DNA of 38,224 nucleotides from an uncultured Chitinophagaceae bacterium (GTDB taxonomy: Bacteria > Bacteroidota > Bacteroidia > Chitinophagales > Chitinophagaceae): the NCBI GenBank assembly GCA_903904335.1, contig CAIVCF010000237.1, positions 1 to 38,224 on the forward strand, read 5' to 3'. The notes beneath the pieces were generated by a model. It did no database searches. It saw only the letters and a program-made list of their open reading frames with translations, and was not told the DNA's origin. Positions 27,532 through 36,491 of this stretch are shown piece after piece. A program made the translations under genes and the position numbers. Numbering within the stretch: the first letter of the stretch is position 1; each line of letters opens with the position of its first letter.

Positions 27532-29271
27532 ATGGAAACACTTGAAATAATAAAAGATAAAGAAACAGCAATCAAAGAACCTGTTTCTATTTCAGGTTCG
27601 CAAGCAGTGTTAGAAGCATTTATTGCAGAAGGTGTGCATACCGTTTTCGGATATCCCGGTGGTGCCATCATGCCTATCTATGATGCGTTATATGATTATA
27701 ACGATAAACTGAAACATATTCTTGTTCGTCACGAACAAGGCGCCATCCATGCTGCACAAGGTTTTGCAAGAACATCAGGCAAAGTTGGTGCTGTGTTTGC
27801 AACCAGCGGTCCGGGTGCAACAAATTTAGTAACAGGCTTAGCAGATGCCATGATCGACAGCACTCCTATTGTTTGTGTTACGGGTCAAGTCTTTGCACAT
27901 TTATTAGGAACAGATGCATTTCAGGAAACAGATGTAATTAATATCACCACTCCTGTTACCAAATGGAATTACCAAATCACAGATGCAACAGAAATTCCGC
28001 ATGTGCTTGCTAAAGCATTTTATATCGCAAGAACAGGAAGGCCCGGTCCGGTATTAATTGATATCACTAAGAATGCACAGATCCAAAAAATAGATTATGA
28101 AGGTTATAAAAAATGCGAACACATCAGAAGCTATCGTCCAAAACCAATTGTAAGAAAAGAATATGTTGAAGAAGCAGCAAAGTTGATCAATGAAGCAAAA
28201 AAACCTTTTGTCATTTTTGGTCAGGGCGTTATTCTCGGCAAAGCAGAAAGAGAATTCAAAGCATTTATTGAAAAGGGTGGATTGCCTGCAGCATGGACTG
28301 TGCTTGGATTGAGTGCATTACCAACAGATCACCCGTTGAATGTAGGAATGCTTGGCATGCATGGAAATTACGGACCCAATGTATTAACCAATGAATGCGA
28401 TGTATTAATTGCGATCGGTATGCGATTCGATGATCGTGTTACCGGACGTTTGGATAAATATGCTAAACAAGCCAAAATAATTCATCTTGATATTGACCCT
28501 GCAGAAATTGATAAAAATGTAAAAACAGCTGTTCCGGTTTGGGGCGATTGCAAAGAAACATTACCCCTGCTTACAAAATTGATCGATAAAAAAGAACATA
28601 CAGATTGGCTGAACAAATTTCATGAGTTCACAAAAAAAGAAACAGAGATTGTTATTAATGATGAACTCCATCCAACAGGCGAACAGCTTACGATGGGTGA
28701 AGTTATTCAACTGCTTAATGAATTAACAAACGGTGATGCAGTAATTGTTACCGATGTTGGTCAGCATCAAATGGTGGCTTGCCGTTATGCAAAATTCAAT
28801 CAGTCAAAGAGTAATATCACTTCAGGTGGATTAGGCACCATGGGCTTTGGTTTACCCGCTGCCATCGGTGCAAAATATGGCGCACCTGAAAGAACAGTGG
28901 TTGCCATTATCGGCGATGGTGGTTTTCAAATGACGATTCAGGAACTCGGTACTATTATGCAGTTTGGTGCAGCCGTAAAAATTTTAATTCTCAATAATCA
29001 GTTCCTCGGAATGGTTCGTCAGTGGCAGGAATTATTTAATGATAAACGTTATTCGTTTGTTGATATTCAAAGTCCCGATTTTGTACAGGTGGCAAAAGGT
29101 TATCATATTGCCGGAAGTAAGGTTTCAAAAAGAGAAGAATTGAAAACTGCATTGGCTACGATGCTCGATCATAAAGAATCTTATTTATTGGAAGTGATGG
29201 TCTCAAAAGAAAACAATGTATTCCCGATGGTTCCGCAAGGATGCAGTGTAAGTGAAATAAGATTGCAATAA
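27532..29271 (+). CDS. ilvB: Acetolactate synthase large (catalytic) subunit
   Basis: 579 residues, full length. The catalytic Glu is E68 in RHEQGAIHAAQGFAR. The FAD/central domain begins around PFVIFGQGV, and the thiamine-diphosphate motif GDGGFQMTIQELGT...NNQFLGMVRQWQ is in the C-terminal domain. With IlvN it condenses two pyruvates, or pyruvate and 2-oxobutyrate, in the first committed step to valine and isoleucine. It follows the inserted TonB-like gene by 26 bases and precedes ilvN by 61 bases. The gap after it holds a decayed CCCCT palindrome. Confidence 0.97.
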   Translation: METLEIIKDKETAIKEPVSISGSQAVLEAFIAEGVHTVFGYPGGAIMPIYDALYDYNDKLKHILVRHEQGAIHAAQGFARTSGKVGAVFATSGPGATNLVTGLADAMIDSTPIVCVTGQVFAHLLGTDAFQETDVINITTPVTKWNYQITDATEIPHVLAKAFYIARTGRPGPVLIDITKNAQIQKIDYEGYKKCEHIRSYRPKPIVRKEYVEEAAKLINEAKKPFVIFGQGVILGKAEREFKAFIEKGGLPAAWTVLGLSALPTDHPLNVGMLGMHGNYGPNVLTNECDVLIAIGMRFDDRVTGRLDKYAKQAKIIHLDIDPAEIDKNVKTAVPVWGDCKETLPLLTKLIDKKEHTDWLNKFHEFTKKETEIVINDELHPTGEQLTMGEVIQLLNELTNGDAVIVTDVGQHQMVACRYAKFNQSKSNITSGGLGTMGFGLPAAIGAKYGAPERTVVAIIGDGGFQMTIQELGTIMQFGAAVKILILNNQFLGMVRQWQELFNDKRYSFVDIQSPDFVQVAKGYHIAGSKVSKREELKTALATMLDHKESYLLEVMVSKENNVFPMVPQGCSVSEIRLQ

Positions 29272-29290
29272 ACCCCTATCCTCTAAAGGG
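29271..29290. repeat. Decayed CCCCT palindromic repeat between ilvB and ilvN
   Basis: aacccctatcctctaaaggg keeps the layout of the intact unit at 26517 (aacccctaaatcccctgaagggg) but with mutations that weaken the stem. Confidence 0.5.
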
Positions 29291-29332
29291 TAATGGAAAA
29301 GAAAATTAATAAAGTTGGATAAAAAATAAATT

Positions 29333-29974
29333 ATGAGCAACACAAAAAATATTAACGATGTTTCTCACTCCCCTTCAGGGGTTGGGGGTAAACTCGATTT
29401 CACCATAACAGTTTATACCGAAAACCAGGTTGGTTTATTAAATCGCATTGCGATCATTTTTTCAAGAAGAAAAATTAATATCGAAAGTTTAAATGTTTCT
29501 CCTTCTGAAGCGGAAGGCATACATCGTTTCACCATCGTCATCAGCGAAACAGAAGATGTGGTAAAAAAATTATGTCGTCAAATTGAAAAACAAGTAGAAG
29601 TTTTAAAAGCGTATCATAATACCAATGATGAGATCATCTGGCAGGAAATGGCTTTATATAAAGTACCTACAGATATTATCGCAGAAAAAGTAAAAGTCGA
29701 AAGACTATTACATCAACACGGCGCAAGAGCAGTAGTGATCAGAAAAGATTATACCATTTTTGAAACAACCGGCCATAGAGAAGAAACAGAAGGCTTGATT
29801 AAAGCATTGGAACCTTACGGATTGATTGAATTTGTCCGCAGTGCCCGTGTAGCCATCATCAAGGCCAGCAATGGTTTCCACGAAAAATTAAAAGAGTTCG
29901 AACAAACTGAGCCCGGCGAAGAATTAGTCGAAAATGAATTCTTAGATAAGCAGGATGAAGTGTTCACGATGTAA
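29333..29974 (+). CDS. ilvN: Acetolactate synthase small (regulatory) subunit
   Basis: 213 residues. The ACT domain starts at about residue 22 (FTITVYTENQVGLLNRIAIIFSRRKINIESLNVSPSE) and is followed by the C-terminal ALS-SS domain (YKVPTDIIAEKVKVERLLHQHGARAVVIRKDYTIFE...). It binds valine and sets feedback inhibition of IlvB. The first ~20 residues are unusual: SHSPSGVGGK is encoded by a palindromic repeat lying in frame (29367-29390), which extends the N-terminus beyond the ACT domain. ATG 29333 is the only evident start ahead of the ACT domain. A dispersed repeat copy follows before ilvC. Confidence 0.95.
   Translation: MSNTKNINDVSHSPSGVGGKLDFTITVYTENQVGLLNRIAIIFSRRKINIESLNVSPSEAEGIHRFTIVISETEDVVKKLCRQIEKQVEVLKAYHNTNDEIIWQEMALYKVPTDIIAEKVKVERLLHQHGARAVVIRKDYTIFETTGHREETEGLIKALEPYGLIEFVRSARVAIIKASNGFHEKLKEFEQTEPGEELVENEFLDKQDEVFTM
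29367..29390. repeat. CCCCTTCAGGGG palindromic repeat within the ilvN coding sequence
   Basis: ACTCCCCTTCAGGGGTTGGG, continuing to base 29390, is the reverse-complement orientation of the intergenic unit at 26517. It is a multiple of three and keeps the frame, adding about eight residues (HSPSGVGG) to IlvN. Confidence 0.8.
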
Positions 29975-29994
29975 TGTTCAGCAAAGAACAAAGC

Positions 29995-30040
29995 GTACAA
30001 GAGTGCGACGCAACAATGCATAATTGAAGTACAAAAGTTA
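29995..30040 (+). repeat. Dispersed intergenic repeat, copy C
   Basis: GTACAAGAGTGCGACGCAAC plus the second shared block AATTGAAGTACAAAAGT, in the 114-base gap between ilvN and ilvC. It is preceded by a short hairpin, GTTC-N6-GAAC (29976-29989); copy D is preceded by a similar GTTCAATATTGAAC. Confidence 0.85.
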
Positions 30041-30088
30041 GTAACAAAATTTTTATAACAAACCATATCAAACTACAACAAAAACAAA

Positions 30089-31573
30089 ATGGCAAATTAT
30101 TTTAACACGCTTTCATTAAGAGAAAAATTGAATCAATTAGGTGTTTGTGAATTTATGGACATCAGTCATTTCAACAATGGAGTGAATGCATTGAAAGGAA
30201 AAAAGATCGTGATCGTTGGTTGCGGTGCACAAGGTTTAAATCAGGGATTGAATTTAAGAGATTCAGGCTTGGATGTTTCTTATACTTTACGGAAAGAAGC
30301 GATTGAAGCAAAACGTCAATCTTGGAAAAGTGCAACAGAAAATGGTTTTAAAGTTGGCACTTATGAAGAATTAATTCCAACGGCTGATCTGGTTATTAAT
30401 CTTACGCCCGACAAACAACATACTTCTGTTATTAATACTATCATGCCTTTGATCAAAAAAGGAGCAACACTTTCTTATTCCCATGGATTTAATATTGTGG
30501 AAGAAGGTATGCAAATCAGAAAAGATATTACTGTAATAATGGTGGCACCAAAATGTCCGGGTTCTGAAGTTCGTGCTGAATATGTTCGTGGTTTTGGCGT
30601 ACCTACTTTAATTGCTGTACATCCTGAAAATGATCCTGAAGGAAAAGGCTGGGAACTCGCAAAAGCTTATGCAGCGGGCACCGGCGGACATAAAGCCGGT
30701 GTTTTAAAATCTTCATTTGTTGCGGAAGTAAAATCAGATCTGATGGGTGAACAAACTATTTTATGCGGTTTGTTGCAAACAGGTTCTATTCTTTGTTTTG
30801 ATAAGATGATCGAAAAAGGAATTGAAACGGGCTATGCTTCCAAACTCATTCAATATGGTTGGGAAACGATCACTGAAGCGTTGAAACAAGGTGGTATCAC
30901 TGCGATGTTCGACAGATTATCCAATCCTGCAAAAATTAAAGCATTTGAATTATCTGAAGAATTGAAAAATATCATGCGTCCATTATTCTGGAAACATCAG
31001 GATGATATCATGAGCGGCGAATTTTCTAAAACCATGATGGAAGATTGGGCAAATGATGATAAGAATTTATTAAAGTGGAGAGCAGAGACAGGAAACACTG
31101 CATTTGAAAAATCAACTGTAACATCTGCAAAAATCGCCGAGCAGGAATTCTTTGATAATGGTTTATTGATGGTTGCCATGGTAAGAGCAGGTGTTGAATT
31201 GGCTTTTGAAACAATGGTCGAGGCAGGCATTAAACCCGAATCTGCTTATTACGAATCATTACATGAAACACCATTGATCGCAAACACTATCGCCCGTAAA
31301 AAATTATTCGAAATGAATCGTGTAATTTCTGATACTGCGGAATATGGTTGTTATTTATTCGATCATGCATGTAAACCTTTATTGGCTGATTTCATGAAGA
31401 AAGTAGAAACAAATATCATCGGCAAAAATTTCAATGAAGGAAAAGACAATGGTGTTGACAATAAAAAAATAATTGCAGTGAATAAAGCCATTCGCTCACA
31501 TCACATAGAAGTGGTGGGCGATACATTAAGACAGGCAATGACGGCAATGAAATCAATCAGCACCGTTGCTTAA
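30089..31573 (+). CDS. ilvC: Ketol-acid reductoisomerase, long (class II) form
   Basis: 494 residues, the length of the class II (E. coli-like) enzymes with a duplicated C-terminal knotted domain. The Rossmann loop [17 protein letters not shown] is at residues 44-60. [27 protein letters not shown] and [14 protein letters not shown] supply the Mg and substrate residues, and [19 protein letters not shown] lies in the second half. It isomerises and reduces acetolactate or acetohydroxybutyrate using NADPH. It is the last gene of the ilv/leu cluster, 114 bases after ilvN, with a dispersed repeat in the gap. No strong terminator is visible after it. Confidence 0.97.
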   Translation: MANYFNTLSLREKLNQLGVCEFMDISHFNNGVNALKGKKIVIVGCGAQGLNQGLNLRDSGLDVSYTLRKEAIEAKRQSWKSATENGFKVGTYEELIPTADLVINLTPDKQHTSVINTIMPLIKKGATLSYSHGFNIVEEGMQIRKDITVIMVAPKCPGSEVRAEYVRGFGVPTLIAVHPENDPEGKGWELAKAYAAGTGGHKAGVLKSSFVAEVKSDLMGEQTILCGLLQTGSILCFDKMIEKGIETGYASKLIQYGWETITEALKQGGITAMFDRLSNPAKIKAFELSEELKNIMRPLFWKHQDDIMSGEFSKTMMEDWANDDKNLLKWRAETGNTAFEKSTVTSAKIAEQEFFDNGLLMVAMVRAGVELAFETMVEAGIKPESAYYESLHETPLIANTIARKKLFEMNRVISDTAEYGCYLFDHACKPLLADFMKKVETNIIGKNFNEGKDNGVDNKKIIAVNKAIRSHHIEVVGDTLRQAMTAMKSISTVA

Positions 31574-31706
31574 TTAAAAAATAATTTAATGCGCAATTGT
31601 TTATCAGCTATTCATAGATCAATGAAAAATGTATTATAACAAAGATTTGTCTAACTATATTGACAAGATGTTGAATATTTATATCGCTAAATTGATATTT
31701 TTTGAA

Positions 31707-31714
31707 TATTTTTG
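31707..31714 (+). promoter_or_regulatory. Possible -7 box for gltB
   Basis: TATTTTTG, a TAnnTTTG match in the very A/T-rich 197-base gap between ilvC and gltB, 56 bases before the gltB start. The -33 element is not convincing. Confidence 0.3.
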
Positions 31715-31770
31715 AAACTAACGATTGCTTGCCGAAATAAGAAGTTTACCAGTTACTATAATTTATAACA

Positions 31771-34700
31771 ATGGCAAGTACAACAGGATTATACGATCCC
31801 TCATTTGAACACGATGCATGCGGCATTGGTTTTGTTGCCAATATTAAGGGCAACAAATCACACCAGATCATTTCTGATGCACTCACCATTTTGGAAAATA
31901 TGGAACATCGTGGTGCATGCGGTTGTGAGAACAATACCGGCGATGGTGCAGGTATCATGATTCAAACTCCTCATGAATTTTTCTTTGATGAATGTGTGAA
32001 ACTCGGCGTACATCTACCTTCCTTTGGTAAATATGGCGTGGGTGTTTTATTCTTTCCAAAAGATATTCGATTGAAAGAAGAATGCAGGGATATCTTCAGC
32101 AGTTCCGCAGAAAAATTAGGATTGGAAATTTTAGCTTATCGAAAAGTCCCGGTTAATCCAACTGATATCGGACCCACAGCTTTATCCGTTGAACCAGAGA
32201 TCGAACAGGTTTTCATTGCTTGTCCCGATTACATTTCTTCTCCGGAAGCTTTCGAAAGAAAACTATTTGTGTTACGCAATTATGCTCAGCACACTATTAA
32301 TAATTCTGTGAGAAAAGATGCGATTGGTTTTTATGTTGCATCACTCTCTTATAAAACTGTTGTATATAAAGGACAATTAACAAGTCTTCAGGTAAGAAAT
32401 TATTTTCCTGATCTGAGTAATAAAAGAATTGTAAGTGCATTCGGATTGATACATTCCCGTTTTGCAACCAATACATTTCCTTCATGGAAATTGGCACAAC
32501 CATTTCGGTATATCGCACACAATGGCGAGATCAATACGCTGCAAGGAAATCTAAATTGGTTGAAGACAAGTGAAAAGGGTTTTACGTCTCCGTACTTTTC
32601 AAAAGAAGAAATGGATATGTTATTGCCGATCATTTTTGCAGGACAATCAGATTCTGCCTGTTTGGATAATATGATCGAATTGCTCACCATGTGCGGAAGA
32701 AGTTTACCACATGTGATGATGATGCTGATCCCTGAAGCATGGGATGGTAACGAAGCCATGAATCCCATCAAAAAAGCATTCTACGAATTTCATGCAGCAT
32801 TCATGGAACCTTGGGATGGACCTGCTTCCATCTCATTCACTGACGGAAAAATAATTGGCGCAACACTTGATAGAAATGGTTTACGTCCATCACGTTATTG
32901 TGTTACAACAGATGATCGTGTTATCATGGCATCTGAAACAGGTGTACTTCCTATCGATCAAAAATTGATCAAAGAAAAAGGAAGACTGCAGCCGGGAAAA
33001 ATGTTTGTGGTTGATATGGAGCAGGGAAGAATTATCAGTGATGATGAATTGAAGAAAAATATCTGTTCACAAAAACCTTATGGTGAATGGTTGAATAAAT
33101 ATAAAATCCGTTTGGAAGAATTGCCTGAACCAAGAGTGATGTTCACTCATTTACATCATGATCAAATTTTTAAATACCACAGAGCTTTCGGTTATTCAAC
33201 AGAAGATATTGAAACCATCTTAACGCCAATGGCTTTGGATGGCAAAGAACCAATTGGTTCTATGGGAACAGATACACCATTAGCAATATTGAGTGATCAA
33301 CCGCAACATCTGAGTCATTATTTCAAACAATTATTTGCACAGGTAACAAATCCACCGATCGATCCTATTCGTGAAAGATTAGTGATGAGTTTGGCAACAT
33401 TTGCGGGTAACAATGGAAATTTATTAGTGGAAGATCCATTGGATTGTCATAGTGTAGCATTAAAACATCCTGTTCTTTCTAATCATGAATTAGAAAAAAT
33501 AAGAAGTATCGATACCGGAATTTTTCAAGCAAAAACAATTCAAACATATTTTCGTGCAGATGGAAAACCGGGATCATTACAAAAAGGTTTAGATCGTTTG
33601 TGCCGTTATGCTGTAGATGCTGTAGAAGATGGATTTGAAGTGATCATTTTAACTGACAGAGCAATTGATAGCGACCATGCTCCTATTCCAACCCTGCTGG
33701 CAACAGCTGCAGTGCATCATCATTTGATCAGAAAAGGATATCGTGGTCAAGTTGGAATTATTGTAGAAGCGGGTGATGTTTGGGAAGTACATCATTTTGC
33801 ATGTTTGATCGGTTTTGGGGCAACTGCCATCAATCCTTATCTCGCATTAACTACTATCCGTGATTTAAAGATCGATGGAAAATTAGAAACTGAATTAGAT
33901 GCCGATCATCTCAAGAAAAATTATATAAAAGCTGTGTGTGATGGATTGTTGAAAGTATTTTCAAAAATGGGAATCTCCACTTTGCAATCATATCAGGGTG
34001 CACAGATTTTTGAAATAGTGGGATTGAATAAACAGGTAGTTGATAAATATTTTACAGGAGCCACTTCACGCATAGAAGGAATGGGATTGGATGAAATTGC
34101 CAAAGAAGCGTTGGCAAAACATTTTTTTGCATTCAGTAAAACAGAGATTCCTGTACAACGTTTACCTGTTGGCGGTATGTATCAATGGAAGCGTAAAGGT
34201 GAATTTCATTTATTCAATCCGCAAACCATTCATTTGTTACAGCATGCAACAAGCACAAATGATTATGCAACATTCAAAAAATATTCAAAACTTGTAAACG
34301 ATCAAAGCGAAAAAGCTTGTACGTTAAGAAGTTTATTAGAGTTCAAACGAAATCGTACTGCTATTTCCATTGATGAAGTTGAGCCTGCAGAAAATATTTA
34401 CAAACGTTTTGCAACAGGTGCCATGAGCTTTGGTTCCATTTCTCATGAGGCACATAGTACGCTTGCTATTGCAATGAATAAACTCGGCGGAAAAAGTAAT
34501 ACCGGTGAGGGCGGTGAAGATGAAATGCGTTATGACAAATTACCGAATGGTGATTCTATGCGCAGTGCCATCAAACAAGTTGCATCGGCACGTTTTGGTG
34601 TTACCAGTTTATATTTGACTGAAGCGGATGAATTACAAATAAAAATGGCACAGGGTGCCAAGCCAGGAGAAGGCGGACAATTACCCGGACATAAAGTAGA

Positions 34701-36288
34701 TGAATGGATTGGAAGAGTTCGTCATGCAACTCCCGGTGTTGGATTAATTTCTCCGCCACCGCATCATGATATCTATTCTATTGAAGACTTAGCTCAATTA
34801 ATTTTTGATCTGAAGAATGCAAACAGAAAAGCACGTATCAGTGTTAAGTTGGTTTCAAAAGCCGGTGTAGGAACAATTGCTGCCGGTGTTGCAAAAGCAA
34901 AAGCAGATGTTGTGTTGATAGCAGGTTTTGACGGAGGTACTGGTGCATCACCCATCAGTTCTATCAAACATGCAGGATTGCCATGGGAATTAGGATTGGC
35001 AGAAACACATCAAACATTAGTAAAAAATAAATTGCGCAGCAGAATAGTTGTGCAAGCTGACGGCCAAATGAAAACAGGCCGTGATATTGCCATTGCTGCA
35101 TTATTAGGTGCTGAAGAATGGGGCGTTGCAACAGCTGCTTTGATTGTGGAAGGTTGCATCATGATGCGCAAATGTCATTTGAATACTTGCCCTGTTGGTG
35201 TTGCCACACAAGACCCTGAATTAAGAAAAAGATTTAAAGGTGATCCAGATTATGTAGTGAACTTTTTCAAATTCATGGTGCAGGAATTAAGAGAGATCAT
35301 GGCTGAATTAGGATTTAAAACTGTGAATGAAATGATCGGTCAGGTGGATTGTTTGGAACCAAGGGAAAATATAACTCATTGGAAATACAGCAAGCTTGAT
35401 CTATCTCCTATTTTATACAAAGAACCTGCATCACAATATGTTGGTTTATACAAACAAGAAGAACAAGATCATGGTATTGCAGATGTATTAGATTGGAAAT
35501 TATTGGAAGCTGCAAAACCTGCATTAGAAAAACAAGAAAAAATAAAAGCATCATTCAATATTATTAATACAGATAGAACTGTTGGGTCAATTTTATCGAA
35601 TGAGATCAGTAAAAAATATCGGTCAGCAGGATTACCTGATGATACCATTCATTTTAAATTCACCGGAACTGCAGGACAAAGTTTTGGTGCATTTAATACC
35701 AAAGGAATTACACTCGAATTAGAAGGTGATGCGAATGATTATTTTGGAAAAGGTTTAAGCGGAGCAAGATTGGTTGTATATCCTGCCAAAGAAGCAACAT
35801 TTGTTCCGGAAGAAAATATCATCATAGGTAATGTAGCATTTTATGGTGCAACAAGTGGTGAAGCATTTATTCGTGGTAAAGCAGGAGAACGTTTTGCAGT
35901 GCGCAATTCAGGCGTCAATGCAGTCACAGAAGGTGTTGGCGATCATGGTTGCGAATACATGACCGGCGGTCGTATAGTCATTCTTGGTGATACAGGAAGA
36001 AATTTTGCGGCAGGCATGAGTGGTGGTATTGCTTATATATATGATGTGAAAGGGAATTTTATAAACAATTGTAACACTGAAATGGTTGATTTGGATAAAG
36101 TATCTGATGAAGATGTGTCTGAATTACAAAATTTAATTCAAAAACATTTTGATAATACTGGAAGCACGGTTGCGAAATTTGTGTTGAATGATTTAGAAAA
36201 TCAACTGAAGAATTTTGTAAAAGTATTTCCAAGAGATTACAAAAAAGTTTTGTTGGAAAGAAAATTGAAAGTGGAAACAAGCAAATAG
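31771..36288 (+). CDS. gltB: Glutamate synthase large subunit (GltB)
   Basis: 1505 residues, the usual size. The N-terminal class II glutaminase begins after a 16-residue propeptide, leaving C17 of HDACGIGF as the nucleophile. HNGEINTLQGN and SDSACLDN are glutaminase motifs. The FMN/synthase domain holds GGKSNTGEGGED, KPGEGGQLPG and GFDGGTGASP, with the 3Fe-4S cysteines in CIMMRKCHLNTCPVGVATQD. The C-terminal GXGXG beta-helix ends the protein. It transfers the amide of glutamine to 2-oxoglutarate, giving two glutamates. It is followed by gltD after 203 bases that hold a hairpin, a dispersed repeat and a second palindrome. Confidence 0.98.
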   Translation: MASTTGLYDPSFEHDACGIGFVANIKGNKSHQIISDALTILENMEHRGACGCENNTGDGAGIMIQTPHEFFFDECVKLGVHLPSFGKYGVGVLFFPKDIRLKEECRDIFSSSAEKLGLEILAYRKVPVNPTDIGPTALSVEPEIEQVFIACPDYISSPEAFERKLFVLRNYAQHTINNSVRKDAIGFYVASLSYKTVVYKGQLTSLQVRNYFPDLSNKRIVSAFGLIHSRFATNTFPSWKLAQPFRYIAHNGEINTLQGNLNWLKTSEKGFTSPYFSKEEMDMLLPIIFAGQSDSACLDNMIELLTMCGRSLPHVMMMLIPEAWDGNEAMNPIKKAFYEFHAAFMEPWDGPASISFTDGKIIGATLDRNGLRPSRYCVTTDDRVIMASETGVLPIDQKLIKEKGRLQPGKMFVVDMEQGRIISDDELKKNICSQKPYGEWLNKYKIRLEELPEPRVMFTHLHHDQIFKYHRAFGYSTEDIETILTPMALDGKEPIGSMGTDTPLAILSDQPQHLSHYFKQLFAQVTNPPIDPIRERLVMSLATFAGNNGNLLVEDPLDCHSVALKHPVLSNHELEKIRSIDTGIFQAKTIQTYFRADGKPGSLQKGLDRLCRYAVDAVEDGFEVIILTDRAIDSDHAPIPTLLATAAVHHHLIRKGYRGQVGIIVEAGDVWEVHHFACLIGFGATAINPYLALTTIRDLKIDGKLETELDADHLKKNYIKAVCDGLLKVFSKMGISTLQSYQGAQIFEIVGLNKQVVDKYFTGATSRIEGMGLDEIAKEALAKHFFAFSKTEIPVQRLPVGGMYQWKRKGEFHLFNPQTIHLLQHATSTNDYATFKKYSKLVNDQSEKACTLRSLLEFKRNRTAISIDEVEPAENIYKRFATGAMSFGSISHEAHSTLAIAMNKLGGKSNTGEGGEDEMRYDKLPNGDSMRSAIKQVASARFGVTSLYLTEADELQIKMAQGAKPGEGGQLPGHKVDEWIGRVRHATPGVGLISPPPHHDIYSIEDLAQLIFDLKNANRKARISVKLVSKAGVGTIAAGVAKAKADVVLIAGFDGGTGASPISSIKHAGLPWELGLAETHQTLVKNKLRSRIVVQADGQMKTGRDIAIAALLGAEEWGVATAALIVEGCIMMRKCHLNTCPVGVATQDPELRKRFKGDPDYVVNFFKFMVQELREIMAELGFKTVNEMIGQVDCLEPRENITHWKYSKLDLSPILYKEPASQYVGLYKQEEQDHGIADVLDWKLLEAAKPALEKQEKIKASFNIINTDRTVGSILSNEISKKYRSAGLPDDTIHFKFTGTAGQSFGAFNTKGITLELEGDANDYFGKGLSGARLVVYPAKEATFVPEENIIIGNVAFYGATSGEAFIRGKAGERFAVRNSGVNAVTEGVGDHGCEYMTGGRIVILGDTGRNFAAGMSGGIAYIYDVKGNFINNCNTEMVDLDKVSDEDVSELQNLIQKHFDNTGSTVAKFVLNDLENQLKNFVKVFPRDYKKVLLERKLKVETSK

Positions 36289-36314
36289 CCCTTTGATCAT
36301 CATTGTTGCCTTCG

Positions 36315-36333
36315 ATTCTTTCAGTGAAAGAAT
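36315..36333. repeat. Short perfect inverted repeat after gltB
   Basis: ATTCTTTCA-G-TGAAAGAAT, 27 bases after the gltB stop. No T-tract follows, so it is more likely an mRNA-end or processing hairpin than a terminator. Confidence 0.45.
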
Positions 36334-36346
36334 AGCACACTTCAAC

Positions 36347-36396
36347 GTCTTGTTCAATATTGAACAGAAAGTACAAGAGTGCGACGCAACAAAAGC
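36347..36396 (+). repeat. Dispersed intergenic repeat, copy D, with upstream palindrome
   Basis: GTACAAGAGTGCGACGCAAC (36371-36390) followed by AAAAGC as in copy B. The preceding bases contain the perfect palindrome GTTCAATATTGAAC (about 36352-36365). It lies in the gltB-gltD gap. Confidence 0.85.
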
Positions 36397-36434
36397 TTAA
36401 TAAAATTATCAATGCTCGAAACAAAATAAATAAA

Positions 36435-36483
36435 TTCTGATGTACGATTAAAAAAATCGTACATCAGAAATCGTAAATCAGAA
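36435..36483. repeat. 15-bp perfect hairpin plus a third repeat arm before gltD
   Basis: TTCTGATGTACGATT (36435-36449) and its exact complement (36455-36469) enclose five A residues. A further near-copy of the right arm, AATCGTAAATCAGAA, follows directly (36469-36483) and ends 8 bases before the gltD start. The hairpin would sit just ahead of the ribosome entry region. Confidence 0.8.
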
Positions 36484-36491
36484 ATTGAATT

